This document shows, one piece after another, positions 39,373 to 48,567 of a stretch of 64,000 bases of DNA. The notes under the pieces were generated by a model. That model worked only from the letters and a program-made list of their open reading frames with translations, made no database searches and had not been told where the DNA came from. Source of the DNA: Acetivibrio thermocellus ATCC 27405 (GTDB lineage: Bacteria; Bacillota; Clostridia; Acetivibrionales; Acetivibrionaceae); the NCBI RefSeq assembly GCF_000015865.1, contig NC_009012.1, positions 2,969,081 through 3,033,080 of the forward strand, given 5' to 3'. The first letter of the stretch is position 1. Every line of letters begins with the position of its first letter. Both the position numbers and the translations under genes were made by a program.

Positions 39373-40181
39373 ACTTTACCAATGAGCAGATGGAGAGGTA
39401 TTCCAGACATATAATTTTAAAAGATGTAGGGGTAAAAGGGCAAAAAAAGCTTCTGGAGTCGAAGGTTCTGATTATAGGAACGGGCGGCCTTGGAGCACCC
39501 GCTGCCATGTTTCTGGCTGCTGCGGGGGTCGGCACAATAGGTCTTGTGGATTTTGACGCGGTGGAGCTTTCAAATCTTCAAAGACAGATTATTCACCTTA
39601 CCAAAGATGTGGGAAAACCCAAAGTTATATCGGGAAAGGAAACCATCAATGAAATGAATCCCGATGTGAATGTTGTTACATATCAGGAGTGGGTAAGTTC
39701 GGCCAACATAAAAGATATTATCAAGGACAGGGATTATGATTTTATTATAGACGGCACCGACAATTTCCCGGCAAAGTTTTTAATAAATGATGCCTGTGTT
39801 CTTACGGGAAAACCCTTTTCCCATGCAGGAATTATAAGGTTCCAGGGTCAGACCATGACCTATGTTCCGGGTAAAGGGCCGTGCTATAGGTGCATATTCG
39901 AGAATCCCCCACCACCGGATAAAGTTCCCACATGCAAACAGGCCGGTGTGCTGGGCGTAATGGGCGGAGTTATCGGAACTATTCAGGCAACAGAAGCTAT
40001 CAAATATTTGCTTGGCATTGGTGAACTGCTTACAGGCTATATTTTAACTTATGACGCAAAAGCGATGGAGTTTAGAAAAGTTAAATTGCCGTGGAACAAA
40101 AGGTGTCAGGTTTGCGGTGAAAATCCTACCATAAAAGAGCTTATAGACTATGAACAGGCAGTGTGCGATTTGAAATCCTGA
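39369..40181 (+). CDS. ThiF/MoeB-like E1 adenylyltransferase
   Basis: The 270 residues contain YSRHIILKDVGVKGQKKL, the nucleotide-binding GTGGLGAPAAMFLAAAGVG, FDAVELSNLQRQI, DGTDNFPAKFLINDAC and zinc-binding CYRC and CQVC pairs. E1-like enzymes of this type adenylate the C-terminal glycine of a carrier such as ThiS, MoaD or HcyS so that sulfur can be added. Its start overlaps the carrier gene (ATGA). No rhodanese domain is attached. Co-location with a JAMM protease and sulfite reductase suggests the HcyF role rather than thiamine or molybdopterin synthesis. Confidence 0.92.
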   Translation: MNFTNEQMERYSRHIILKDVGVKGQKKLLESKVLIIGTGGLGAPAAMFLAAAGVGTIGLVDFDAVELSNLQRQIIHLTKDVGKPKVISGKETINEMNPDVNVVTYQEWVSSANIKDIIKDRDYDFIIDGTDNFPAKFLINDACVLTGKPFSHAGIIRFQGQTMTYVPGKGPCYRCIFENPPPPDKVPTCKQAGVLGVMGGVIGTIQATEAIKYLLGIGELLTGYILTYDAKAMEFRKVKLPWNKRCQVCGENPTIKELIDYEQAVCDLKS

Positions 40182-40204
40182 TTGGGTATTGGAGGTGGCC
40201 GATT

Positions 40205-40624
40205 GTGATTGTCATGACAAAGCAGCAGTACCAAGAGATACTTGAACATTCCCGCAATGCTTTGCCCAATGAAGCCTGCGGGCTTTTGGGCGGCAGGATA
40301 GAGAATGGTGTGAAATATGTTGAGAAAGTGTATCTGTTGAGGAACATAGACGAAAGCCCGGAACATTTCTCCATGAACCCAAAGGAGCAGTTTGCGGCAG
40401 TCAAAGATATGAGAAACAACGGTTGGGAGCTTCTGGGCAACTTTCACAGCCATCCCGCAACGCCATCCCGCCCCTCGGAAGAGGACATAAGGCTTGCCTT
40501 TGATCCAAAGGCAAGTTATTTGATATTATCACTAAAGGACGACACACCGGTGCTAAAGAGCTTTAATATTTCATCAGGACAGGCAACTCAGGAAGAGTTG
40601 TCTATTGTGGGGGAGGAAGCATAG
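40205..40624 (+). CDS. JAMM/MPN-type metalloprotease (Mec/HcyD-like)
   Basis: The 139 residues have the JAMM zinc site: Glu in NEACGLLGG and HSH with downstream Ser and Asp in HSHPATPSRPSEEDIRLAF. Bacterial members such as Mec in Mycobacterium and HcyD in Wolinella cut C-terminal residues from sulfur-carrier proteins. Here the substrate would be the MGGGAI tail of the carrier encoded at 39163. GTG 40205 is chosen because it lies 7 bases after GGAGGTGG. Confidence 0.92.
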   Translation: MIVMTKQQYQEILEHSRNALPNEACGLLGGRIENGVKYVEKVYLLRNIDESPEHFSMNPKEQFAAVKDMRNNGWELLGNFHSHPATPSRPSEEDIRLAFDPKASYLILSLKDDTPVLKSFNISSGQATQEELSIVGEEA

Positions 40625-41497
40625 GTGGCAAATGTTGATTATAAAGAACTGAAAAAAGGCGGATTCATGAAGCAGGTTGACAAGGACCGCTTTTCACTGC
40701 GCCTCAGAATCGTCGGAGGTCAGATAAAAGCAGAGCAGCTTGCAAAGGTGAATGAGATAGCGCAAAAATACGGTGCAGGCTATATCCATTTGACTTCAAG
40801 ACAGAGTATCGAAATTCCGTATATTAAGCTTCAGGATATTGATGCTGTCAAGGAGGAGCTTGCCAAGGCAGGGCTTCAGCCCGGTGCATGCGGACCCAGG
40901 GTTAGAACGATTACCGCATGTCAGGGGGCTGTTATTTGTCCCAGCGGGCTTATCAACACAACGGAGCTTGCCAGGGAATTTGATGAAAGGTATTATGCCC
41001 GTGAATTGCCCCATAAGTTTAAGTTGGGTATTACCGGCTGCAGAAATAATTGCTTGAAGGCGGAGGAAAACGACCTTGGGGTTAAGGGCGGAATGATGCC
41101 AAGTTGGGTTAAGGATAAATGTATTTATTGCGGATTGTGTCAGGCAGTTTGCCCGGCAAAGGTCATTGAGGTGAAAAAGCAGGAAAAAGAGCTGACATTC
41201 AATGAAAAGGATTGCATCTATTGCGGCAAATGCGTCAAGGTGTGCCCTACAAGTGCATGGGAAGGCAGAGGCGGGTTTATCGTGTATTTTGGCGGATTGT
41301 TCGGCAACAGAATAGCAGTCGGAAAGCAGCTTTTGCCTATTATTTTCTCAAAAGAGGATTTGCATAAGGTTATTGAAGCAACTTTGGCATTTTTTGAGGA
41401 GCATGGAAAGCCCGGTGAAAGATTTGGCAATACCTTGGACAGAGTAGGCTGGGATTTGCTTAAAAACAGGCTTGAAGAAGTATTGAAAGCGGGATGA
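40625..41497 (+). CDS. Small siroheme sulfite reductase with ferredoxin insert
   Basis: The 290 residues hold one nitrite/sulfite reductase repeat. The cysteine set CQGAVIC (C-x5-C) and GCRNNC (C-x3-C) binds the coupled [4Fe-4S]-siroheme. Two ferredoxin clusters, CIYCGLCQAVCP and CIYCGKCVKVCP, are inserted after residue 160. This minimal form resembles AsrC- and Fsr-type enzymes, about half the size of CysI. It would reduce sulfite to sulfide with electrons from ferredoxin. GTG at 40625 abuts the previous stop, with AGGAAG upstream. Siroheme can come from the hem operon 10 kb away. Confidence 0.9.
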   Translation: MANVDYKELKKGGFMKQVDKDRFSLRLRIVGGQIKAEQLAKVNEIAQKYGAGYIHLTSRQSIEIPYIKLQDIDAVKEELAKAGLQPGACGPRVRTITACQGAVICPSGLINTTELAREFDERYYARELPHKFKLGITGCRNNCLKAEENDLGVKGGMMPSWVKDKCIYCGLCQAVCPAKVIEVKKQEKELTFNEKDCIYCGKCVKVCPTSAWEGRGGFIVYFGGLFGNRIAVGKQLLPIIFSKEDLHKVIEATLAFFEEHGKPGERFGNTLDRVGWDLLKNRLEEVLKAG

Positions 41498-41534
41498 TGA
41501 GAATACAGGAACCGTTTGGAATGGAGGAATGGAT

Positions 41535-41780
41535 ATGAGCGATATTAAAGCTGATGCTTTTGTCGATATCACTGATGTTGTTTGTCCCATGACTTTTGTG
41601 AAGGCAAAGATTGCCATAGAGGAACTTGAAGAGGGGCAAATCCTTGAAATTAAGATGAATGAGGGAGAACCTATTTTGAATGTGCCAAGGAGTTTCAAGG
41701 AAGAAGGGCATAGAGTGCTTGATGTTGTCAATAATGAAGATGGTACTTTTACTGTTTTTGTGGAAAAGGGCAAGGTATGA
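41535..41780 (+). CDS. TusA/SirA-family sulfur-carrier protein
   Basis: The 81 residues have the TusA fold with the conserved DVVCPMTFVKAKIAIEEL. The Cys in CPM is the persulfide-carrying residue. TusA proteins relay sulfur between enzymes. Here it closes the sulfur gene block and may hand sulfide or persulfide to the activated carrier (inference). ATG 41535 is 7 bases from GGAGG, which makes it better than ATG 41529. Confidence 0.88.
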   Translation: MSDIKADAFVDITDVVCPMTFVKAKIAIEELEEGQILEIKMNEGEPILNVPRSFKEEGHRVLDVVNNEDGTFTVFVEKGKV

Positions 41781-41825
41781 AAAATTATACCGTTCCTGGC
41801 ATTATGCCAACGAACGGTATAATTT
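41781..41825. terminator. Bidirectional terminator between sulfur block and anti-sigma gene
   Basis: AAAATTATACCGTTC and GAACGGTATAATTT are 14-base perfect arms around a GGCATTATGCC-containing loop that can form its own stem. The AT-rich outer stem supplies T-runs on both strands, and convergent genes flank it. Confidence 0.8.
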
Positions 41826-41853
41826 GAAAACTAAGATATGCAAAGCTAATGTT

Positions 41854-43251
41854 TTAAATAGTCCATTGGCCATGGGCAATACATACAAGATACCACTGGC
41901 CGTCATACTCCTCAAAAACTAATCTTAAACTTGCCCAGTCCATTCCGTCATATTCGGGAGTGAATCCGGGGAAGTAATAATCCATAAACTTTCCTTCCGG
42001 ATATACATCAGAAATATTGACAATTGTGTTTCCAGATTGCTGTATTTCATTGTATGCCACTTTTTCGGCGTTCGCAAAATCATGATCATATACAAATTTG
42101 TCGAAATACTGGGCAAAGGTTAACTTAATCGGGTCACCGGAGCCGTCATATTCTCCCCAGATATATACTTCTTCCGACTCCATAAGATTTTTTAATTGAT
42201 CCTTTGTAAATACTTTATGTTTTTCCAATTCAATATGGGAATAGGGGGAGAACAACACACCTTTTTCAGGATGTACCATTTGGGCCAACTTTTCCATATC
42301 TTTTTCCTTGATAGCCTTAATCGCTTCCTGAGACTTAGCTTCAACTTCGGCTTTTATCTCACTTGGGCTCTTTTGGATAATACTGTTGTTTCTTTTAAAG
42401 GGTTCACTAAATGCAACATGTATATATGCATCCTGTTTTTGGCCTTCAATAAGAAACTGTACTTTCTCGATACCGGGAAGCTCAGTCATTGTATTGACTA
42501 TTGAAAATAAAGTCATTGTTTCACCTGCTGTTCCGCCGGGATGGTTGTCAACGAACTCTTTGGAAAGATTAAGTGTGCAAATGCCGTTTTCGGTGGATAC
42601 TGATAAAAGTCTGGTCCCTTTTGGTATTGTGGCAACTAATCCCTCGTTTTTCGGACCCTTTTGCAATTCTTCAAACACCAATCTTTCTATTTGTGTATCT
42701 TTGCTTATTTCAACTTCTCTTTTTTCTGCAACCACTTTATCCGCATTGGAATTTGAATAGTAAAGCGTGATTACCTTCTTTTCCACAGGATTTTGAACTG
42801 CCGGGGCTGTACTTTCAGGCAAAGCGGCCGGGTTTGTGTTTTGAGAATTGGCAATCGGATTGGTTGGATTAGGTTTCACATCGCCGGAATTGTTGATTAA
42901 TCCTCTGAGACTTCCGAAACTTGTTATGCCCACCATTACCACAACAAATACTGCCGCGGATGCCAAAACTGGTTTTATAACAGGCAGGGCTCTGTAAAAA
43001 TTCCTGCCGAACAAAAACTTTTTACTTTTGCTGTATCTGTTTACGTCAATTGTTTCCATCACATTTTTAGTGATGCTTTCACTTGTCATGGAACTGTCTT
43101 TTGCGTAAGCCTCTGTAAATTTCAGTACGCCATAGCGTTTTCGGCATTTTTCACATACATCCAGATGCTCTTTAATTCTCTTTTTCTCTTCTTCCGAAAG
43201 ATGATTTTCGGAATATTTAATTATGTCTTCAAAATTAAAATTGCATTTCAT
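41854..43251 (-). CDS. Zinc-finger anti-sigma factor fused to a GerMN domain
   Basis: The 465 residues begin with an anti-sigma zf-HC2 (HLDVCEKC, about 28-36). One transmembrane segment (about 92-113) follows, then a Pro/Asn-rich linker. A GerMN domain (about 155-295; VITLYYSNSNADKVV, GTRLLSVSTENGICTLNLSKEF) and a C-terminal SnoaL-like domain (about 300-465) close it. The cytoplasmic finger should hold the ECF sigma factor encoded 2 bases upstream. GerMN domains otherwise occur in the spore germination protein GerM and in lipoproteins. The outer domains may sense a wall or cortex signal (inference). Confidence 0.88.
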   Translation of the reverse strand: MKCNFNFEDIIKYSENHLSEEEKKRIKEHLDVCEKCRKRYGVLKFTEAYAKDSSMTSESITKNVMETIDVNRYSKSKKFLFGRNFYRALPVIKPVLASAAVFVVVMVGITSFGSLRGLINNSGDVKPNPTNPIANSQNTNPAALPESTAPAVQNPVEKKVITLYYSNSNADKVVAEKREVEISKDTQIERLVFEELQKGPKNEGLVATIPKGTRLLSVSTENGICTLNLSKEFVDNHPGGTAGETMTLFSIVNTMTELPGIEKVQFLIEGQKQDAYIHVAFSEPFKRNNSIIQKSPSEIKAEVEAKSQEAIKAIKEKDMEKLAQMVHPEKGVLFSPYSHIELEKHKVFTKDQLKNLMESEEVYIWGEYDGSGDPIKLTFAQYFDKFVYDHDFANAEKVAYNEIQQSGNTIVNISDVYPEGKFMDYYFPGFTPEYDGMDWASLRLVFEEYDGQWYLVCIAHGQWTI

Positions 43252-43253
43252 TT

Positions 43254-43817
43254 TTATCCACCGTCCTTTTCGAGTTCTTCATACTTTTTGCAAATACTCT
43301 GCTTGGCTCTCTGGATTTTCATCTTTGCAGCTTCAGGAGAGATTCCCAATATGTCGCCGATTTCTTTAAAAGAAAAATCCTGCATATATCGTAGAAGCAA
43401 CGCTGTTTTCTGGTCTTCCTTAAGCTCGTCGATAAGTTTGATTATTTCCTTTTGCCGCTCTTTCATTTCATAGGCCAGCTCGGGATAATCACTGAAGTTT
43501 GCAGGCAGCTCAGATACGTTTGTGTAATAGTCAACACTCTTTACATTTTTTGCTTTTCTATATTCACTCCGGAGTGTGTTTATGGCTATACGGTAAATCC
43601 AAGTGGAGAAACTCCACCTGTTGTTGTACTTATACAGGTTGTTATATACCTTTATAAATACTTCCTGGGTAATTTCCTCTGCGTCCTCCCGGGAGGAGGT
43701 CATCTTCAAGAGAAAATTGAACAGCTTTCCCTGATATAGCGTCATCAATTCCTCAAAAGAATTTATATTGCCTTTTAAGGTACTTTCAATTAATATATTG
43801 TCTCGTTCTTTGTTCAT
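43254..43817 (-). CDS. ECF-type RNA polymerase sigma factor
   Basis: The 187 residues have sigma region 2 (LFNFLLKMTSSREDAEEITQEVFIKVYNNL, WIYRIAINTLRSEYRKA) and region 4 (LLLRYMQDFSFKEIGDILGISPEAAKMKIQRAKQ), separated by a short linker. ATG 43817 is preferred over the ATG at 43835 by family alignment, although ribosome sites are weak for both. It is paired with the anti-sigma gene downstream. A 14-base palindrome lies about 120 bases upstream. Confidence 0.94.
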   Translation of the reverse strand: MNKERDNILIESTLKGNINSFEELMTLYQGKLFNFLLKMTSSREDAEEITQEVFIKVYNNLYKYNNRWSFSTWIYRIAINTLRSEYRKAKNVKSVDYYTNVSELPANFSDYPELAYEMKERQKEIIKLIDELKEDQKTALLLRYMQDFSFKEIGDILGISPEAAKMKIQRAKQSICKKYEELEKDGG

Positions 43818-44071
43818 AGTTAACACACCAATCATATAATTCTTTTAAAAAAGCTTGTATTATTCTATAAATCTTATTACCAAAACCTTGTTTTAATAAA
43901 CATAAAAAGCTTTTTCAAAAAGATGAAGTTAGTTATTAAATCGTACGATTTTCACTATTTATGTGATGTTTTCATATCATTATACGCATAAAATTACTCA
44001 CAGTAACGGTAAAAATATTTTTTTTGCTTGTTCTATTTATTTTTATCAAAAAAATATAATAATTCAAAGAT
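43818..44071 (-). promoter_or_regulatory. Upstream region of the ECF sigma gene with a palindrome
   Basis: AAATCGTACGATTT (43938-43951) is a perfect 14-base palindrome containing CGTA, a sequence resembling ECF -10 elements. It may be part of an autoregulated promoter or an operator. The rest of this AT-rich region shows no gene. Confidence 0.45.
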
Positions 44072-44105
44072 AAGGCCAAGGTTCATTTTTATGAAACCTG
44101 ACCTT
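44072..44105 (-). terminator. Terminator after the sensor kinase gene
   Basis: On the minus strand AAGGTCAGGTTTCA pairs with TGAACCTTGGCCTT, with G-U pairs, around TAAAAA. T-rich sequence follows on both strands. Confidence 0.65.
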
Positions 44106-44156
44106 TGAATACGTTATATTTTTTTATCCTTTATATTACGAATATTATAAAAATCT

Positions 44157-45242
44157 TCATGTTGTGGCTTGAAATATAAACCAACCATCCTTGACTGAAA
44201 ATTGAAATACACCGCCGTACTTTTCCACGATATGAGCCATGCTTTTTGTGCCAAAGCCATGTCCCTGCTCTTTTGACACCGGGAGACCATGATGAAAAAC
44301 CGGCTCTTTTTGATAGCTGTTGCGAATGTCAATGCACAGCTTGTTGTTCCTGGAAAACATGCGCAGATGTATAATGCGTTTACTGATGTCGGTTATTTGC
44401 TTTGATGCATGTATGGCATTTTCCAGGGTGTTTGACAAGAGGGAGCAAAGCTCGGTGTCGCTGAAAGGGTAAGAGTCCGGTAGCTTTGCATCTATGGTCA
44501 GCCTGACTTCCGACTGTTTCGCTTTGGCGGCAAAAGAGGACAAAATTAAATTTACAGTTTCGTTTTCACAAAAACGTACAGGAGTAATGGCGTCCAAGTC
44601 AGACTGCACGGTCTGCAGATATTCTTTGATATCTTCCATGTTTCCTTTGGATGCCATACTCTGAAGAAGAGCAAAATGATGACGCATATCGTGTCGGTAG
44701 GATGCGGTAGTTTTTTGCATCTGCCGTAGTGATTCAAATTCTTTTTGTGCCTGCTTAAACTGGGAATCCAACATATTCGAACAGATAGTAAAAAGCCGGC
44801 ATGGCGCCAAAAGCAGGCAGGAACTGACAGAACGTTCTATCAGATGCCGAACTGATGTCACTGCATATTTTCGAAGGAAACAGTATGTTAAAAACGCGGC
44901 GGCAATATAGCTGACGTGATTTATGGAAACACTGTCAAAAACTTCGCCAAGGGCGGTACCGATCCAACGGGGAGGCTGACAGCACAGAAAGGATGCAAGC
45001 ACACTGGTTAGTGAAATCAGCCATGGACGCTTTAAATATGCCACTATGAAAACAGTAATGGGTAAGTGGGACAGAAGCGGATACAATTTAAATGTCACAT
45101 CAATATCCCATGCATTTAAGCATATGACCTGCAAAAAAAATAAAACCGTAGTTAGGCAGCCGACCGCAATATAATTTTTACGTGTGCGTTCCATTCCGGC
45201 GAAACTGACCGCTGTCGCCGTACCAAACAAGATTTCTATCAT
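44157..45242 (-). CDS. GHKL-type sensor histidine kinase (AgrC/LytS-like)
   Basis: The 361 residues have about five or six membrane segments (1-150). A coiled helix leads to the histidine region YRHDMRHHFALLQS (phosphoacceptor His near 195). A GHKL ATPase domain with LLSNTLENAIHA (N box), GHGFGTKSM (G box) and a C-terminal strand follows. Such kinases pair with LytTR response regulators and often sense peptides or control surface traits. Its partner gene just upstream is a pseudogene, so the kinase is probably orphaned. GGAGGAG for this gene lies in the dead partner's 3' end. Confidence 0.9.
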   Translation of the reverse strand: MIEILFGTATAVSFAGMERTRKNYIAVGCLTTVLFFLQVICLNAWDIDVTFKLYPLLSHLPITVFIVAYLKRPWLISLTSVLASFLCCQPPRWIGTALGEVFDSVSINHVSYIAAAFLTYCFLRKYAVTSVRHLIERSVSSCLLLAPCRLFTICSNMLDSQFKQAQKEFESLRQMQKTTASYRHDMRHHFALLQSMASKGNMEDIKEYLQTVQSDLDAITPVRFCENETVNLILSSFAAKAKQSEVRLTIDAKLPDSYPFSDTELCSLLSNTLENAIHASKQITDISKRIIHLRMFSRNNKLCIDIRNSYQKEPVFHHGLPVSKEQGHGFGTKSMAHIVEKYGGVFQFSVKDGWFIFQATT

Positions 45243-45249
45243 TTAATTA

Positions 45250-45943
45250 TTACTCCTCCATTTGATAATTCAGGTACTTATGCTTAATCTCCTTTGCTTT
45301 TCCCTGGGCAATAGGAACAGAAGTAAGGGTTTGCAGGGTCACCTGATGATTTCCTATTGTGTTTATATACTGCATGTTCACAAGATAAGAGCGGTGGGTT
45401 TTAATAAAACACCCTTATTTCAGGAGATTATTACAGACGGTTGAAAAAGGCTCCGTGCATTCCACAACTTTTCCGGATATCAAGTGATACAACACACTTC
45501 TTCCAATGACCTCTGCATAAACTATATTTGAAACTAATATTTTTTAGATGCCGTCGCAGCTCTTTACAATAATTGTATTTTCCTTTTTTTGTGCTTCTAT
45601 CTGTTCCAAAAGTTCATCAAAAGTTAAAAAGAGTTTCTCTTTCGAGACAGGCTTTAATACATAGTCAGCGGCCCTTACGGAATAACTTTCCAATGCAAAT
45701 TCAGCCGATGAGGTAAAAAATAAAATCGGTGCGGTTTTGTCAGAACCTCGGATTTCATTTGCCAAATCAATGCCTGTAAAACCCGGCATCATAATATCCA
45801 GGCAATATATGTCAAACTGCTTGCCTTTATCTAAAGCCGAAGTTAATTCAAATCCGCTGCTTTGATGATTTATATTCGTCCAAAAGATGTATCATGGTGG
45901 ATAGATCGTTTGTATTGTCATCGCAGAGCGCAATTTGCAGCAT
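45250..45943 (-). pseudogene. LytTR-family response regulator, broken
   Basis: The gene starts at ATG 45943 behind GGAGG and reads MLQIALCDDNTNDLS. A frameshift near 45863-45855 ends this frame at TGA. The receiver continues in another frame as FDIYCLDIMMPGFTG (phosphorylatable Asp), ILFFTSSAEFALES and ADYVLKPVSKEKL. A TAA follows DGI (45544-45546). A second TAA breaks the LytTR DNA-binding domain before GCFIKTHRSYLVNMQYI. One shift and two stops mean the regulator cannot be made whole. It is co-directional with the kinase. Confidence 0.88.
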
Positions 45944-46213
45944 GAATATTCCTCCGTTTTCTAATTATTCATTTTTGCACAGAAGTTAGTTATATTGCAT
46001 TATTTCATGCCGAAAAAAGTATGATTCATGCAAAAGGCATTTTTTCTTTGACAGGAAATGATACAATTAATCATTTTCGGATAATAAGCAAAAAGGAATG
46101 GATTTTTATAGTGGGTTGTGGTATATTTTATTCTAAATAAATGTATGCAAGAAATAATTAATGCAAGATGAAATATCAGTGAAAAGAGATATGGAGATTA
46201 GGGCAGAATAATT
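45944..46213. other. Divergent intergenic region
   Basis: AT-rich, 270 bases, between the broken regulator (minus) and the broken membrane protein (plus). TTGACA near 46049 is followed by a TACAAT at a non-standard spacing. No operator was recognised. Confidence 0.4.
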
Positions 46214-46753
46214 ATGAAAAAGGCAATAACAATTATTATATTAACATGTTTATTTTTGTTATTAGGCACTCTGGTTTTTGTAAAATATGAAGAAAATGCA
46301 AGCATAAAGCTGGTTGAGAAAACAATACAAGAAGCGCAAGAGATAAATGCTAACAGCTTTATGGGTATGGAATACCTTGAATTTGCCGGGCTTTAAGAGG
46401 AAAGAGCCAAGTATTTTAATGATGATATGCCCGGGTCAAAGGTAACAGATGACGGCTATGTTCGGGGCTATTATTTTAAGATACCGAAAGACGCAAGCGA
46501 CAGGCGGTTGACGCAAATAAATATTAACGGCGGAGACTATCACGTTTTTGGGATACGTTTAGGCGACAGTGTTGAACAAGCGGCAGAAAAGCTTAAACAA
46601 AGGGGATATAAAAGAACAAAGTCAATGGAAGATATATATCGTGAAGGAATTCATAGAACAAGATTCCAAAAGGAGCTTGTCATTATTGACTTACAGACAG
46701 AGATGAACTCCCAGATTATTAAAGGAATTTCCGTTCTGACTGACTACCCTTGA
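46214..46753 (+). pseudogene. Small membrane-anchored protein with a premature TAA
   Basis: The frame from ATG 46214 encodes an N-terminal membrane segment (about 4-24) and a helical region, then stops at TAA 46394-46396. The same frame continues as EERAKYFNDDMPGSK and runs 119 codons more to 46753, with HVFGIRLGDSVEQAAEKL as the best-structured part. A single substitution would restore a protein of about 179 residues. I do not recognise the family. It is next to the decayed two-component system. Confidence 0.7.
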
Positions 46754-46799
46754 TTCTTGTGCAAAGCAATTTCATAAAGCAATATTTTATAGGATTTGG

Positions 46800-46832
46800 A
46801 AAGTCTCACCGCATGGATGAGACTTTTATTTT
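46800..46832 (+). terminator. Terminator upstream of the GH51 gene
   Basis: AAAGTCTCA (46800-46808) pairs with TGAGACTTT (46818-46826) and is followed by TATTTT. Confidence 0.8.
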
Positions 46833-46933
46833 AAAGCATAATTGAAATTAAGCATGTTATAATGAAATAGAATGGACCGAAAATAATATCCGAGCGCAAC
46901 TTGCAGCAAATAATATTTTTGATAAATAATTAA

Positions 46934-48463
<1,530 letters not shown>

Positions 48464-48489
48464 ATGTATAGTGTAATAATATGGACATT

Positions 48490-48519
48490 TTGACATAAAT
48501 ATTATATTGTTAATATACA
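48490..48519 (+). promoter_or_regulatory. Promoter of the dockerin gene
   Basis: TTGACA (48490-48495) and TATACA (48514-48519) have an 18-base spacer. The ribosome site GGAGGGAG (48552-48559) and ATG 48568 follow. Confidence 0.5.
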
Positions 48520-48567
48520 TACGTCATAATAAAACGCTTTATATAAATGTTGGAGGGAGATATTAGG

